A DNA stretch of 64,000 bases from the NCBI RefSeq assembly GCF_000212695.1, contig NC_015514.1, positions 310,001-374,000 of the forward strand. Reading direction: 5' to 3'. Below, one piece after another: positions 35,681 through 43,936 of this stretch; positions within the stretch are counted from its first letter, which is position 1, and each line of letters begins with the position of its first letter. The translations under genes were made by a program, and so were the position numbers. The notes under the pieces were generated by a model that did not search any database, was not told the origin of the DNA, and saw nothing but the letters and a program-made list of their open reading frames with translations. Origin of the DNA: Cellulomonas fimi ATCC 484 (GTDB lineage Bacteria; Actinomycetota; Actinomycetes; Actinomycetales; Cellulomonadaceae).

Positions 35681-35711
35681 GCCGGGGCGGTGCGCGGAGC
35701 ACCGCCCCGGC
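35681..35711 (+). terminator. 13-bp terminator or attenuator hairpin after the peptide ORF
   Basis: Perfect arms GCCGGGGCGGTGC (35681-35693) and GCACCGCCCCGGC (35699-35711) enclose a 5-nt loop. There is no T tract (TCCCCTCC follows), but this is one of the strongest short hairpins in the window and sits between a tiny ORF and the GNAT gene, an attenuator-like position. Confidence 0.7.
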
Positions 35712-35730
35712 TCCCCTCCGGAGGTGGATG

Positions 35731-36504
35731 ATGACAAGCGCCGAGAGTCGGTACCTCGACGAGGCGACCGAGGCAGGGCTGGTGCGCGAGACGGGTTCGC
35801 GCAGGTGGGTCGCCGCCGCGCAGCACGACGCGATCCGTCGGCGCGACGTGACGTTCGTCGAGTACTGCGAGCGGCTCGAGGGGATCACCGACGACGAGCT
35901 GCGCGACCTCGAGGCGGCGTGGCGGTCGGTGGGGGCGCCGGACGCGGTCCTCGAGCTCCGTGCCCGTGCCGGGACGACGTTGCCCGCGCCGTGGGCGCCG
36001 TGGACGACGTACGTCACGGCCGGGCCGGCCGCGCTGGCCCGCTACGCCGAGCGCCGGCCCACCGACGGCGTCGAGCTGCGGGAGGCGGGCCCGCACGACC
36101 AGGCCGCCGTGGCCGAGCTCGTGCGCCGCGCCGTGGTGCGGGGGTACGGCGAGGGCGCCGACCTCGACGCGGTCGACCGCGCGGTCGACGAGGTCCTCGC
36201 GGGCCCCGACCGACGGTCCTGGGTGGCGGTGCGTGACGGCGAGGTCGTCGGGCAGGTCACGGTCTTCACCGACGACGACCCCGTGGGAGGCGTGGAGTAC
36301 GACCACGTCCTGGACTCGTTCGTGGTGGACGGCGCCCCGGGCAGCGTCCTCGAGGACCTCGTGGCCCGGGCCGTCGCCGAGTGCGAGCGCCCGGTGCTCG
36401 CCTCCGTCGGCGCACCGACCCCGCAGGCTGCCGAGAGGATCTGCGCGTCGCTCGAGCGGAAGGGATGGGTGGCCGACCATGTCTACTGGGTCCGTGACGC
36501 CTGA
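35731..36504 (+). CDS. GNAT-type protein with N-terminal extension
   Basis: A 257-residue protein. Residues ~1-110 are helical (SRYLDEATEAGLVRETGSRRWVAAAQHDAIRRRDVTFVEYCERL). From ~115, GVELREAGPHDQAAVAELVRRAVVRGYGEG reads as the start of a GNAT fold, with WVAVRDGEVVGQVTVFTDD as central strands and AAERICASLERKGWVADHVYW at the end. The acetyl-CoA pyrophosphate loop (Q/RxxGxG/A) is not well preserved, so activity is uncertain. ATG at 35731 is favoured over 35728 because GGAGG is 6 bp away. It overlaps the nucleotidyltransferase gene by 26 bp. Confidence 0.7.
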   Translation: MTSAESRYLDEATEAGLVRETGSRRWVAAAQHDAIRRRDVTFVEYCERLEGITDDELRDLEAAWRSVGAPDAVLELRARAGTTLPAPWAPWTTYVTAGPAALARYAERRPTDGVELREAGPHDQAAVAELVRRAVVRGYGEGADLDAVDRAVDEVLAGPDRRSWVAVRDGEVVGQVTVFTDDDPVGGVEYDHVLDSFVVDGAPGSVLEDLVARAVAECERPVLASVGAPTPQAAERICASLERKGWVADHVYWVRDA

Positions 36505-37582
36505 CGACCTGTTCCGGCTCCTCTCGGTGGATCCGGACGACGGCGTGTTCGCGCTGGTGCGGGCCGCGCGGCGGGTCAAGTGGAACTTCCCGGTGACCGT
36601 GATGTCGGTCCTCGCGGCGCACGGCACCGAGCTCTCCGACGGTGCCCTCGCCGAGGTCCGACGCAACCGCGAACGGGCCGACCGGTACCGGGCCGTGGCC
36701 GCCGCGCTCGACGGGACCATCGAGGTGAAGGGCTCGACGCTGGCCGCGGCGTACCCGCCGGGACTGACGCGGCACACCGGAGACCTCGACCTGGCTGCGC
36801 CCGACCCGGACCGCCTCTGGCACGCGGCCGGCGTCGTCGCGCGCAGGTCGGGAGCGCGCCCGCCCAAGGTCGCGATCACGGGGCCGGACGCGGCGGTCAC
36901 CGTGTCGCTCGCGTGGCCCAGCGCCGAGGACCCGTGGCTCGTGAGCGACGACGGCGTCGAGCTCGTCACGACACCCTTCGTCGGTGGCGACGGGGTGCCC
37001 CTGCGGCCGGTGCCGGACGCCCACCCGGTCGTGCTGTCGCTGCTCGCCGTCCTCGAGGAGCGGTTCCAGCGGCCGTTCTGCGCCGCCGACGTGCTCGACC
37101 ACGCCCTGGTGCTCGGGACGCTCACGAGCGACCTGAGGGCCGAGCTCACCGACGGTGCGATCCGGCTGCGCCTGGCACCGGAGCTGGTCGCGCTCACGGG
37201 CCTCGTCGAGGACTTCCGGCCGGGGCTGCCGTCGCCGACCGGCCTCGGGCGGCTCCACGACGCCGCGGAGGCGGAGCGTGAGCGCCGGCGGGTCGTGCCT
37301 GCTCCGCCGACGCTGCACCCGGGGGAGGGGTTCGAGGAGTTCCTGCACCGCGGGGGGACGTGGTGCGGCCTGCCGCTCGACGACGTCCCGGCGCCGGGCT
37401 TCCGCGTCGTCGAGGAGGGACACGGCGGTGTCGTCGTCGAGACGCCGGTCGGGGGCCTCCTGCTCGTGGCGGCGGCCGAGGTCGAGGAGAGCTCCGTCGA
37501 CGAGGCCGTGGAGGCCCTCGCGCGGGCGAGGCTGGGAGCGGGTGACGGGAATCGAACCCGCGCTGTCAGCTTGGGAAGCTGA
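36479..37582 (+). CDS. Nucleotidyltransferase-fold protein (NTP_transf_5-like)
   Basis: A 367-residue protein. VKGSTLAAAYPPGLTRHTGDLDLAAPD (from residue 83) matches the nucleotidyltransferase pattern: a Gly-Ser pair (85-86), then Asp102 and Asp104 as metal ligands. The surrounding helices resemble the uncharacterised PF14907-type family, found in some peptide natural-product clusters such as lasso peptides. The last ~45 bp overlap tRNA-Gly on the opposite strand; the final residues (GDGNRTRAVSLGS) are simply the tRNA read as protein, so the natural C terminus may have been lost or replaced at this junction. The ATG at 36479 lies inside the GNAT gene. Confidence 0.72.
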   Translation: MSTGSVTPDDLFRLLSVDPDDGVFALVRAARRVKWNFPVTVMSVLAAHGTELSDGALAEVRRNRERADRYRAVAAALDGTIEVKGSTLAAAYPPGLTRHTGDLDLAAPDPDRLWHAAGVVARRSGARPPKVAITGPDAAVTVSLAWPSAEDPWLVSDDGVELVTTPFVGGDGVPLRPVPDAHPVVLSLLAVLEERFQRPFCAADVLDHALVLGTLTSDLRAELTDGAIRLRLAPELVALTGLVEDFRPGLPSPTGLGRLHDAAEAERERRRVVPAPPTLHPGEGFEEFLHRGGTWCGLPLDDVPAPGFRVVEEGHGGVVVETPVGGLLLVAAAEVEESSVDEAVEALARARLGAGDGNRTRAVSLGS

Positions 37583-37607
37583 AGTTCTACCATTGAACTA
37601 CACCCGC
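37537..37607 (-). tRNA. tRNA-Gly (anticodon CCC)
   Basis: A full cloverleaf is readable on the minus strand: acceptor GCGGGTG/CACCCGC, D arm GTTC-AATGGTA-GAAC, anticodon arm TCAGC-TTCCCAA-GCTGA (anticodon CCC), and T arm GCGGG-TTCGATT-CCCGT. CCA is not encoded. Its 3' end faces the biosynthetic locus and overlaps the nucleotidyltransferase 3' end, the position where integrating elements usually insert. Confidence 0.95.
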
Positions 37608-37774
37608 GTGACCGACCTGGGACGACGTCCGTGCTCGTCAGCGCCCTGGTGGGCCCGGTCGAGCGTCCGTCGCCGTCGTCGGCCCGGACAGCATACCGGT
37701 CCCGGCGTGCGCCGCGAAGTCGCGTCCCGCCGAACCCGCCCGGAGCGTCACCGGCGCGTGAGAAGGTCGGGCGC

Positions 37775-38377
<603 letters not shown>

Positions 38378-38393
38378 GCGACCGGCGCGCCCG

Positions 38394-41300
38394 TCAGCGG
38401 TAGGTGCGGAACCAGCCGAACACGTCCACGACCATGTCGACGTCCGAGGACCGGGCGTAGAACGTGACCTTGCCGTCGACGCCCAGGGTCAGGACCGACA
38501 TGTTCGACTCGTCGCGCCCCGCGGCGAGGTTGATCGTCGCGATGTCGGGAAGCGTCGCCGGGACCGTCGTGGGGAAGGCGCGCACGTGGGTGGGCCACGT
38601 CGGGCCGACGCCCGCGATGTTCACGACCGCGGCGGTCGCCTGCGCGGGCACGGCGGCCGTCCCGCCGATCTTCACGTCGGTGGGCGTGAGCGCGCGCAGG
38701 CGGCCCGGGAAGCCGAGGGCCGCGCGGGTGTCCGCGACGCGCACGGGCTGCACGGGCACGAGCCCGTTGGTGCCGGTCGCGGTGTAGTAGCCGGCGAGGT
38801 CCGCGACCAGGTGCGTCGTCGAGCGGTTCACCCAGAACCGGACCCGGCCGTTCTCGCCGACCTTCACCGTCACGAGGTTCGACTGGTCACGCCCCGGGTA
38901 CAGGTTGAGGTTCGACGTCGTCGGCCCGTTCCACGCCTCGCCGAGGTCGGGTGTCGGGACGACGCTCACGAACGTCCCGCCCTGCACGCCGGTGCCCGCG
39001 ACGTTGAGGACCACGGCGGTCGCGTCGGCGGGGACGCCCTGCACGCCGGCGACGCGCAGGTCCACCCAGTGGCCGCCCGTGACCGCCCCGGCCGGGACGC
39101 CGCCCGTGCCCGACCGCGTGTCGAGCATGCGCGTCGGGGTCACCGGGACGTACCCGCTCGCACCACCGGGGCTGTAGTACCCGAACACGTCGACGACGAG
39201 GTTCGTCGTCGGGCCCTCGGGCATGAGCGCGATCGTGCGGCCCGCGCCGAGCTGTACCGTCGCGAGGTTCGGCTGGTCCACGCCCGGGACGACGTTGAGG
39301 TTGGCGACGCGCGGCGCGGGTCCGGAGCCGTCCGCCGCGGTCGGGAAGACGCGCACGTTGCCGACGCTGCCGTGCCCGGTCGACGCGAGGGACAGCACGA
39401 CCGCGGTCGCGTCGGGCGGGAGGACCTCGTCCAGGGTGAGGACGAGCCGCTCGCCCGAGCGGCGCGCGCCGTACGTCGCGGGCTGCGACGGGTCGCGTGT
39501 GTCCGCGACGCGCACGGGGTCGATCGGCGTGTACCGGTCGCCGCCCGCGGCGACGGTGAACGGGACACGGACGGGCGCGGGCAGCGCCGCCAGGGCCGTG
39601 TCGCGCACGTCCGCGACGATCGCCGTGTAGTGGCGGCCGGGCACGAGGTCGGCGTTCGGGGTGAGCGCGACCGTGCGGGTGCCGGCCTCCCAGCGTGCCG
39701 TCGCGGCGACGGGTGAGCCGGTCGACGCGTCCACGAGCAGCACGCACGGGGTCGCCTTCTTCAGCGCGGTGCACGGCGTCGTGACGTCGGTGCTGCGCAG
39801 GTCGCGCGCGAACGACAGCCGCACCGTCGGCCGGACCGCGACGCCGGCGTCGTGCGGTGCCGGGGTGCTCGCCAGCAGCCAGCCCGGGCGGGCCGTCGGC
39901 GCCGCGAGCCGCGTCTGGCGCAGCGCGAGGACCCCGTTCTGGGCGAGCACGACGTCCGGGCTCGCGTCCGCGTCGAGGCGCGTGACCCGCAGCTGCCCGG
40001 GCCGGTCGTACACGACGGGGTCGATCGGGGTCAGGACGGGAGCGGAGAGCGTGCCGCCGGGCAGCTGGCGCAGCAGGCTGAGCGTCTGGTTGAAGGCGTC
40101 GGCCACGAGCACGTCGGTGCGGCCGTCGACGTCCATGTCGCCGAGCGTGACCGTCCCGCCGTCCTCACCGCCCACCGGGTACAGGGCCGTCGGCGCGAGC
40201 GCCCCGGTCGGCAGGACGCCGTCGACGCGGGCCCGGTTGCCGTTGACGCGCACGACGTCCGCGCGACCGTCGCCCGTCACGTCGCCCACGGCGACGGACG
40301 TCACGAGGGGGCCGCCCGCGAACGGCAGGGCGAGCGGCGCGGCGAGCAGGCCGTCCGTGCGCTGCGCGAGCACCGCGTGCGTCGTCACGACGTCGGGCCG
40401 GCCGTCGCCGGTCACGTCGCCGACAGCGAGGCGCGGCTCGGCGGCCGCCTCGGCGACGGCCGTGAAGCGGCCGCTCCCGTCGTTGCGGAACACCTGCACG
40501 CTGGGCCGGCTGGTGGACACCACGACGTCGAGCCGGCCGTCGGTGTCCCAGCTCGCGAGCTCGACGACCTGGCCCGCGAACGGCGCCCCGCCGAACGTGG
40601 TCGCGACCTGCGTCCACGGCGTCAGGCGGCCCGCGTCCTGCCGCAGCACGACGAACCCGGTCGACGTCGTCGCCACCGCGTCCGCGTCGCCGTCGCCGTC
40701 GACGTCGCCCGACGCCAGGCCGTCGCCCGTGAGCGTGATCCCCGTGAGCGGGACGTCGACGGGGGCCGCTAGGGTGCCGTCGCCGCGGCCCGCGTAGACG
40801 TACACGCCGCCCGCGGGCTCGACGGTGACGACGTCCGTGCGGCCGTCGCCCGTCACGTCCGCGGGGGTGAGCGCACCGACGTTCGTGCGGCGCGCGTCGG
40901 CCGGGGGCGTGAAGGAGGCCGAGAACAGCGGCTGGACCGACTCGGCGGTGACCGACAGCCGGTACTGCTGCGCGGCGGGGGCGGAGCCGTTCGCGTTGCG
41001 GACACCGACGCGCAGCGGTCCGGCGGACGGGACGGTGACGACGAGCTCCTCGGGGGCGTCCACCTTCGCCGCGTCGACCGTGCCGAGGACGAGCCCGGCC
41101 CCGTCCTGCACCTCGACGGCCAGGTCGAGCTCGGGCCCCACGGTCGGGGGAGTCGTGCCGACGGGCTCGACGCGCACCCGGTACTGCCCGGCGGAGGCGG
41201 CGGTGGTCGCGTGCCAGTCGACGTCGCCCTCGGGCGACAGGGTCCCGGTCGCGGTGCCGTCGGCCGTGGCGCGGGCCGTCGCGGGCGTGTCGTCGCTGCC

Positions 41301-42740
41301 GCCGGCGTCGCCCGGCGCGCGGTCCAGCGGGACGCCGACCGCGGCGCGCACCGCGGCGCCCGACGTCACCGCGGACGCGGCGTCGACCACCCCCGCGCCG
41401 TAGTACGGGTCCAGGCCACGCGGGCCGGCGTCGCGGGCGCTCGCCACGAGGCGACGCTCCACCTCGGTGGGGCTGAGGCCCGGCGAGGCCGCCAGCAGCA
41501 GCGCTGCGACCCCGCTCACCACGGGCGCGGCGAACGACGTGCCCGACCCGTACACGTACCCCGACGTCGTGCCCGCGCGCGGTCCGGCGATCAGCAGTCC
41601 GGGCGCGGCGAGCGTCACGCTGTCGCCCCAGGTCGACCAGCCGGCGAGCGCCCCGAGGTCGTCCGTCGCGGACACCGACAGCAGCCCGAGCACGTCGGGG
41701 GCGTAGGCGGCCGGGTACTGCGGCACCTGGGTGCCCTCGTTGCCCGCTGCCACGACCACGACGACGCCCGTCGCCACCGCGGAGCGGATCGCCTCGAGGA
41801 GCGCGGGCGACGGCTGCGGCCCGCCCAGCGACAGGTTGATCACGTCCGCGCCGTTGGCGACCGCCCACGTGATGCCCGCGGCGACCGTGGAGTCCGTCCC
41901 GGTGCCGTCGGCGGCGAGGACCCGCACGGGCAGGACCGTCGCGCCGTAGGCCGCACCGACCGCGCCCTTGCCGTTGTCGCCCGCCGCCGCGGCGACGCCC
42001 GCGACGAGCGTGCCGTGACCGTCCGGGTCCTGCGCGGGCAGCGTGCCGTCGACCAGGTCCGCACCCGGGAGCACCTTGCCGGTCAGGTCCTCGTGGTTCG
42101 CGTCCACGCCCGAGTCGAGCACCGCGACCACGACGCCCGCGCCCTGCGACACCTCCCACGCGCGCGGCAGGCGCGTCAGGTCGACGTACGGCCAGGTCAG
42201 CTCGAGCAGCGGGTCGTCGGTCCAGCCGAACGCGTGCCGGACGTGGTCCTCCTGCACGGCGCCGACCCCGGGCTCCTGCGCGAGGCGCGCGACGACGTCG
42301 GCCGCGTCCTCGTCCCCGACCGGCACCTCGACGAACGACGTGCCCGGCACCGGCGTTCCGCCCGACACCCCGGCCGCGCGCAACGCCTCGCGCTGCCCGG
42401 AGGCGGAGACGCCCGGCTCGAACCGGACGAGCACGTGGTCGGCGGGACGCGTCTCGGGCGCCGCGCCCGGACCGTCGTCCGCGCCCGGTGCGGTGTAGAC
42501 CGGCAGCTCGTCGTCGCGCTCCGGGTCGGAGGGTGCGGGCGCGGCCTGCCCGGCCGGGACGGCCTGAGCGGCCGGGTGCGGCCGCGGCTCGCCGGCCACG
42601 CCGGCGGGCGGCTGCGGTGCTGTCGCGATCGCGTCGGCCGCGGTCGGCCCGCCACCCGCGGTGGGCACGCCCGAGGCGGCGACGGTGACCCCGAGCAGGG
42701 CGACGAGGGCCAGCGCGACGACGGAGCGGGTGGAGGCCAT
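38394..42740 (-). CDS. Secreted subtilisin-family serine protease with FG-GAP and C-terminal repeats
   Basis: A 1448-residue exported S8 protease. After a signal peptide (MASTRSVVALALVALLGVTV, cleavage near residue 22) and a Pro/Ala-rich linker comes an I9-like propeptide region (HVLVRFEPGVSASGQREAL), then the catalytic domain with Asp209 (VLDSGVD), His242 (DGHGT) and Ser402 (GSGTSFAAP). A PPC-like domain (~480-600), FG-GAP/VCBS repeats (GDVTGDGRPDVV and similar, ~620-900) and a Big_5-like domain (DAGVAVRPTVRLSFA) follow. The last ~400 residues hold three tandem beta modules, each containing an ADTR or LDTR motif and ending in VVDVFGYY, LVADLAGYY or VVDVFGWF. It probably degrades or binds extracellular polymer. 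Confidence 0.92.
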   Translation of the reverse strand: MASTRSVVALALVALLGVTVAASGVPTAGGGPTAADAIATAPQPPAGVAGEPRPHPAAQAVPAGQAAPAPSDPERDDELPVYTAPGADDGPGAAPETRPADHVLVRFEPGVSASGQREALRAAGVSGGTPVPGTSFVEVPVGDEDAADVVARLAQEPGVGAVQEDHVRHAFGWTDDPLLELTWPYVDLTRLPRAWEVSQGAGVVVAVLDSGVDANHEDLTGKVLPGADLVDGTLPAQDPDGHGTLVAGVAAAAGDNGKGAVGAAYGATVLPVRVLAADGTGTDSTVAAGITWAVANGADVINLSLGGPQPSPALLEAIRSAVATGVVVVVAAGNEGTQVPQYPAAYAPDVLGLLSVSATDDLGALAGWSTWGDSVTLAAPGLLIAGPRAGTTSGYVYGSGTSFAAPVVSGVAALLLAASPGLSPTEVERRLVASARDAGPRGLDPYYGAGVVDAASAVTSGAAVRAAVGVPLDRAPGDAGGSDDTPATARATADGTATGTLSPEGDVDWHATTAASAGQYRVRVEPVGTTPPTVGPELDLAVEVQDGAGLVLGTVDAAKVDAPEELVVTVPSAGPLRVGVRNANGSAPAAQQYRLSVTAESVQPLFSASFTPPADARRTNVGALTPADVTGDGRTDVVTVEPAGGVYVYAGRGDGTLAAPVDVPLTGITLTGDGLASGDVDGDGDADAVATTSTGFVVLRQDAGRLTPWTQVATTFGGAPFAGQVVELASWDTDGRLDVVVSTSRPSVQVFRNDGSGRFTAVAEAAAEPRLAVGDVTGDGRPDVVTTHAVLAQRTDGLLAAPLALPFAGGPLVTSVAVGDVTGDGRADVVRVNGNRARVDGVLPTGALAPTALYPVGGEDGGTVTLGDMDVDGRTDVLVADAFNQTLSLLRQLPGGTLSAPVLTPIDPVVYDRPGQLRVTRLDADASPDVVLAQNGVLALRQTRLAAPTARPGWLLASTPAPHDAGVAVRPTVRLSFARDLRSTDVTTPCTALKKATPCVLLVDASTGSPVAATARWEAGTRTVALTPNADLVPGRHYTAIVADVRDTALAALPAPVRVPFTVAAGGDRYTPIDPVRVADTRDPSQPATYGARRSGERLVLTLDEVLPPDATAVVLSLASTGHGSVGNVRVFPTAADGSGPAPRVANLNVVPGVDQPNLATVQLGAGRTIALMPEGPTTNLVVDVFGYYSPGGASGYVPVTPTRMLDTRSGTGGVPAGAVTGGHWVDLRVAGVQGVPADATAVVLNVAGTGVQGGTFVSVVPTPDLGEAWNGPTTSNLNLYPGRDQSNLVTVKVGENGRVRFWVNRSTTHLVADLAGYYTATGTNGLVPVQPVRVADTRAALGFPGRLRALTPTDVKIGGTAAVPAQATAAVVNIAGVGPTWPTHVRAFPTTVPATLPDIATINLAAGRDESNMSVLTLGVDGKVTFYARSSDVDMVVDVFGWFRTYR

Positions 42741-42910
42741 GTCTACGTCCCTGGGGGTTCCCCGGTCGTGGCCGGGGCCCGACGCGGCGGCGCCGTCGGC
42801 AGGTCCCCCGGACGTGCTGAGGGCGCCAGGCTACGGCGTCGTGCAGCGGCTCACGCCACCCGTTCGGGTGAGGACCGGACGGGTGGCGGGTGAACCTGGG
42901 CGTCGCCCGG

Positions 42911-43912
42911 TCAGCCGCCGACGGTGAGCGTGAACGCGCCCGTGCGCTCCTCGCCCGGCTCCAGGACGAAGACGCCCGTGCCCGCGACACCTGCGGCGTG
43001 CAGCGCGAACCCGTCGTTGACGTTCGTCACCGGCTCGACCGCGAAGTACGAGCGGCGCCGCGGAGCGTAGACGACGACGTGCGAGTAGACCGGGTCGGCG
43101 TGCAGGTCGACGGTCACGTCCGGCTCGTCGTAACGGACGCGGATCGGGGCACCCGGGTCCCAGCCGGTCAGCACGTCGTCGACGAACCGGGAGCCGAGCG
43201 GCCGGCCGTCGCGGAAGTCGGCGCGCGCGGGGATCGCCCCGGCCGGGCCGGTCGCCATCGCGTCGACGAGCGAGTAGCCGCTGCGCAGCGGCACCTGCAG
43301 GAGCGGGTTGCCGGGCGTCGCGGGCGGCGTCGCGCCGACCGGTGCGAGCGTGCGCTGCAGGTACGGGTGGTGGCCGAAGCCCGCGGGGAACGAGGACCGG
43401 TCCACGTTGCGCACGCTCGTGCCGACGGTGAGCCGCCCGCCCTCGACGGCGTACGTGATCCGGGCGAGGAAGCGCCACGGGAAGTTCACGCCGACCAGGT
43501 CGGACGTGTCGAGCTCCAGGACGACGCGCCCCTCGGTCCGCTCGACGACGTCCCACGCGGCGTACCGCACGGCCCCGTGGATCGCCGTCCCGTCGGCGCC
43601 GTTGCGCTGCAGCTGCCACGAGCGCCCGCCGAAGGCGAGCACGCCGTCGCGGATGCGGTTGGACCACGGCACCATCGGGAACGACGAGCACTTCTCCGGG
43701 TCGCCCAGGACGGTCGGGCGCGTCGGGCGCAGCAGGTCGCGCCACACGCCGTCCGAGGTGCGGATGCGGCCACCGCCGAGGGCCGCCCCGGTGCGCGGGA
43801 GCACGTCGAGCTCCCACGCACCGGAGCGCAGCGTCACGACGCGCTCGGGCGCGACCCCCGCGCCGGCAGGGGCCGCCGGCGCGGGCGTCTCGATCTCCTG
43901 GACCATCGTCAT
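42911..43912 (-). CDS. Aldose 1-epimerase (galactose mutarotase family)
   Basis: A 333-residue galactose-mutarotase-fold protein. Substrate-site segments are FPMVPWSNRIRDG with the binding Arg, NGADGTAIHGAVRYAAWDV with a catalytic His, PAGFGHHPYLQR with the second His, and YFAVEPVTNVNDGFAL carrying the catalytic Glu. It interconverts sugar anomers. It lies 24 bp downstream of the cellobiose phosphorylase gene on the same strand, which fits: the phosphorylase uses or releases specific anomers. The start at 43912 (or 43906) has a weak ribosome-binding site and probably depends on readthrough. Confidence 0.9.
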   Translation of the reverse strand: MTMVQEIETPAPAAPAGAGVAPERVVTLRSGAWELDVLPRTGAALGGGRIRTSDGVWRDLLRPTRPTVLGDPEKCSSFPMVPWSNRIRDGVLAFGGRSWQLQRNGADGTAIHGAVRYAAWDVVERTEGRVVLELDTSDLVGVNFPWRFLARITYAVEGGRLTVGTSVRNVDRSSFPAGFGHHPYLQRTLAPVGATPPATPGNPLLQVPLRSGYSLVDAMATGPAGAIPARADFRDGRPLGSRFVDDVLTGWDPGAPIRVRYDEPDVTVDLHADPVYSHVVVYAPRRRSYFAVEPVTNVNDGFALHAAGVAGTGVFVLEPGEERTGAFTLTVGG

Positions 43913-43936
43913 GACGTCAGCCGTCGGACCCGCGGG

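Noticed and set aside
23345..37610. Genomic island with flanking att repeats at tRNA-Gly
   Set aside because: I found no copy of the tRNA 3' end near 23.3 kb and no integrase or transposase in the window, so integration remains a possibility, not a feature call.
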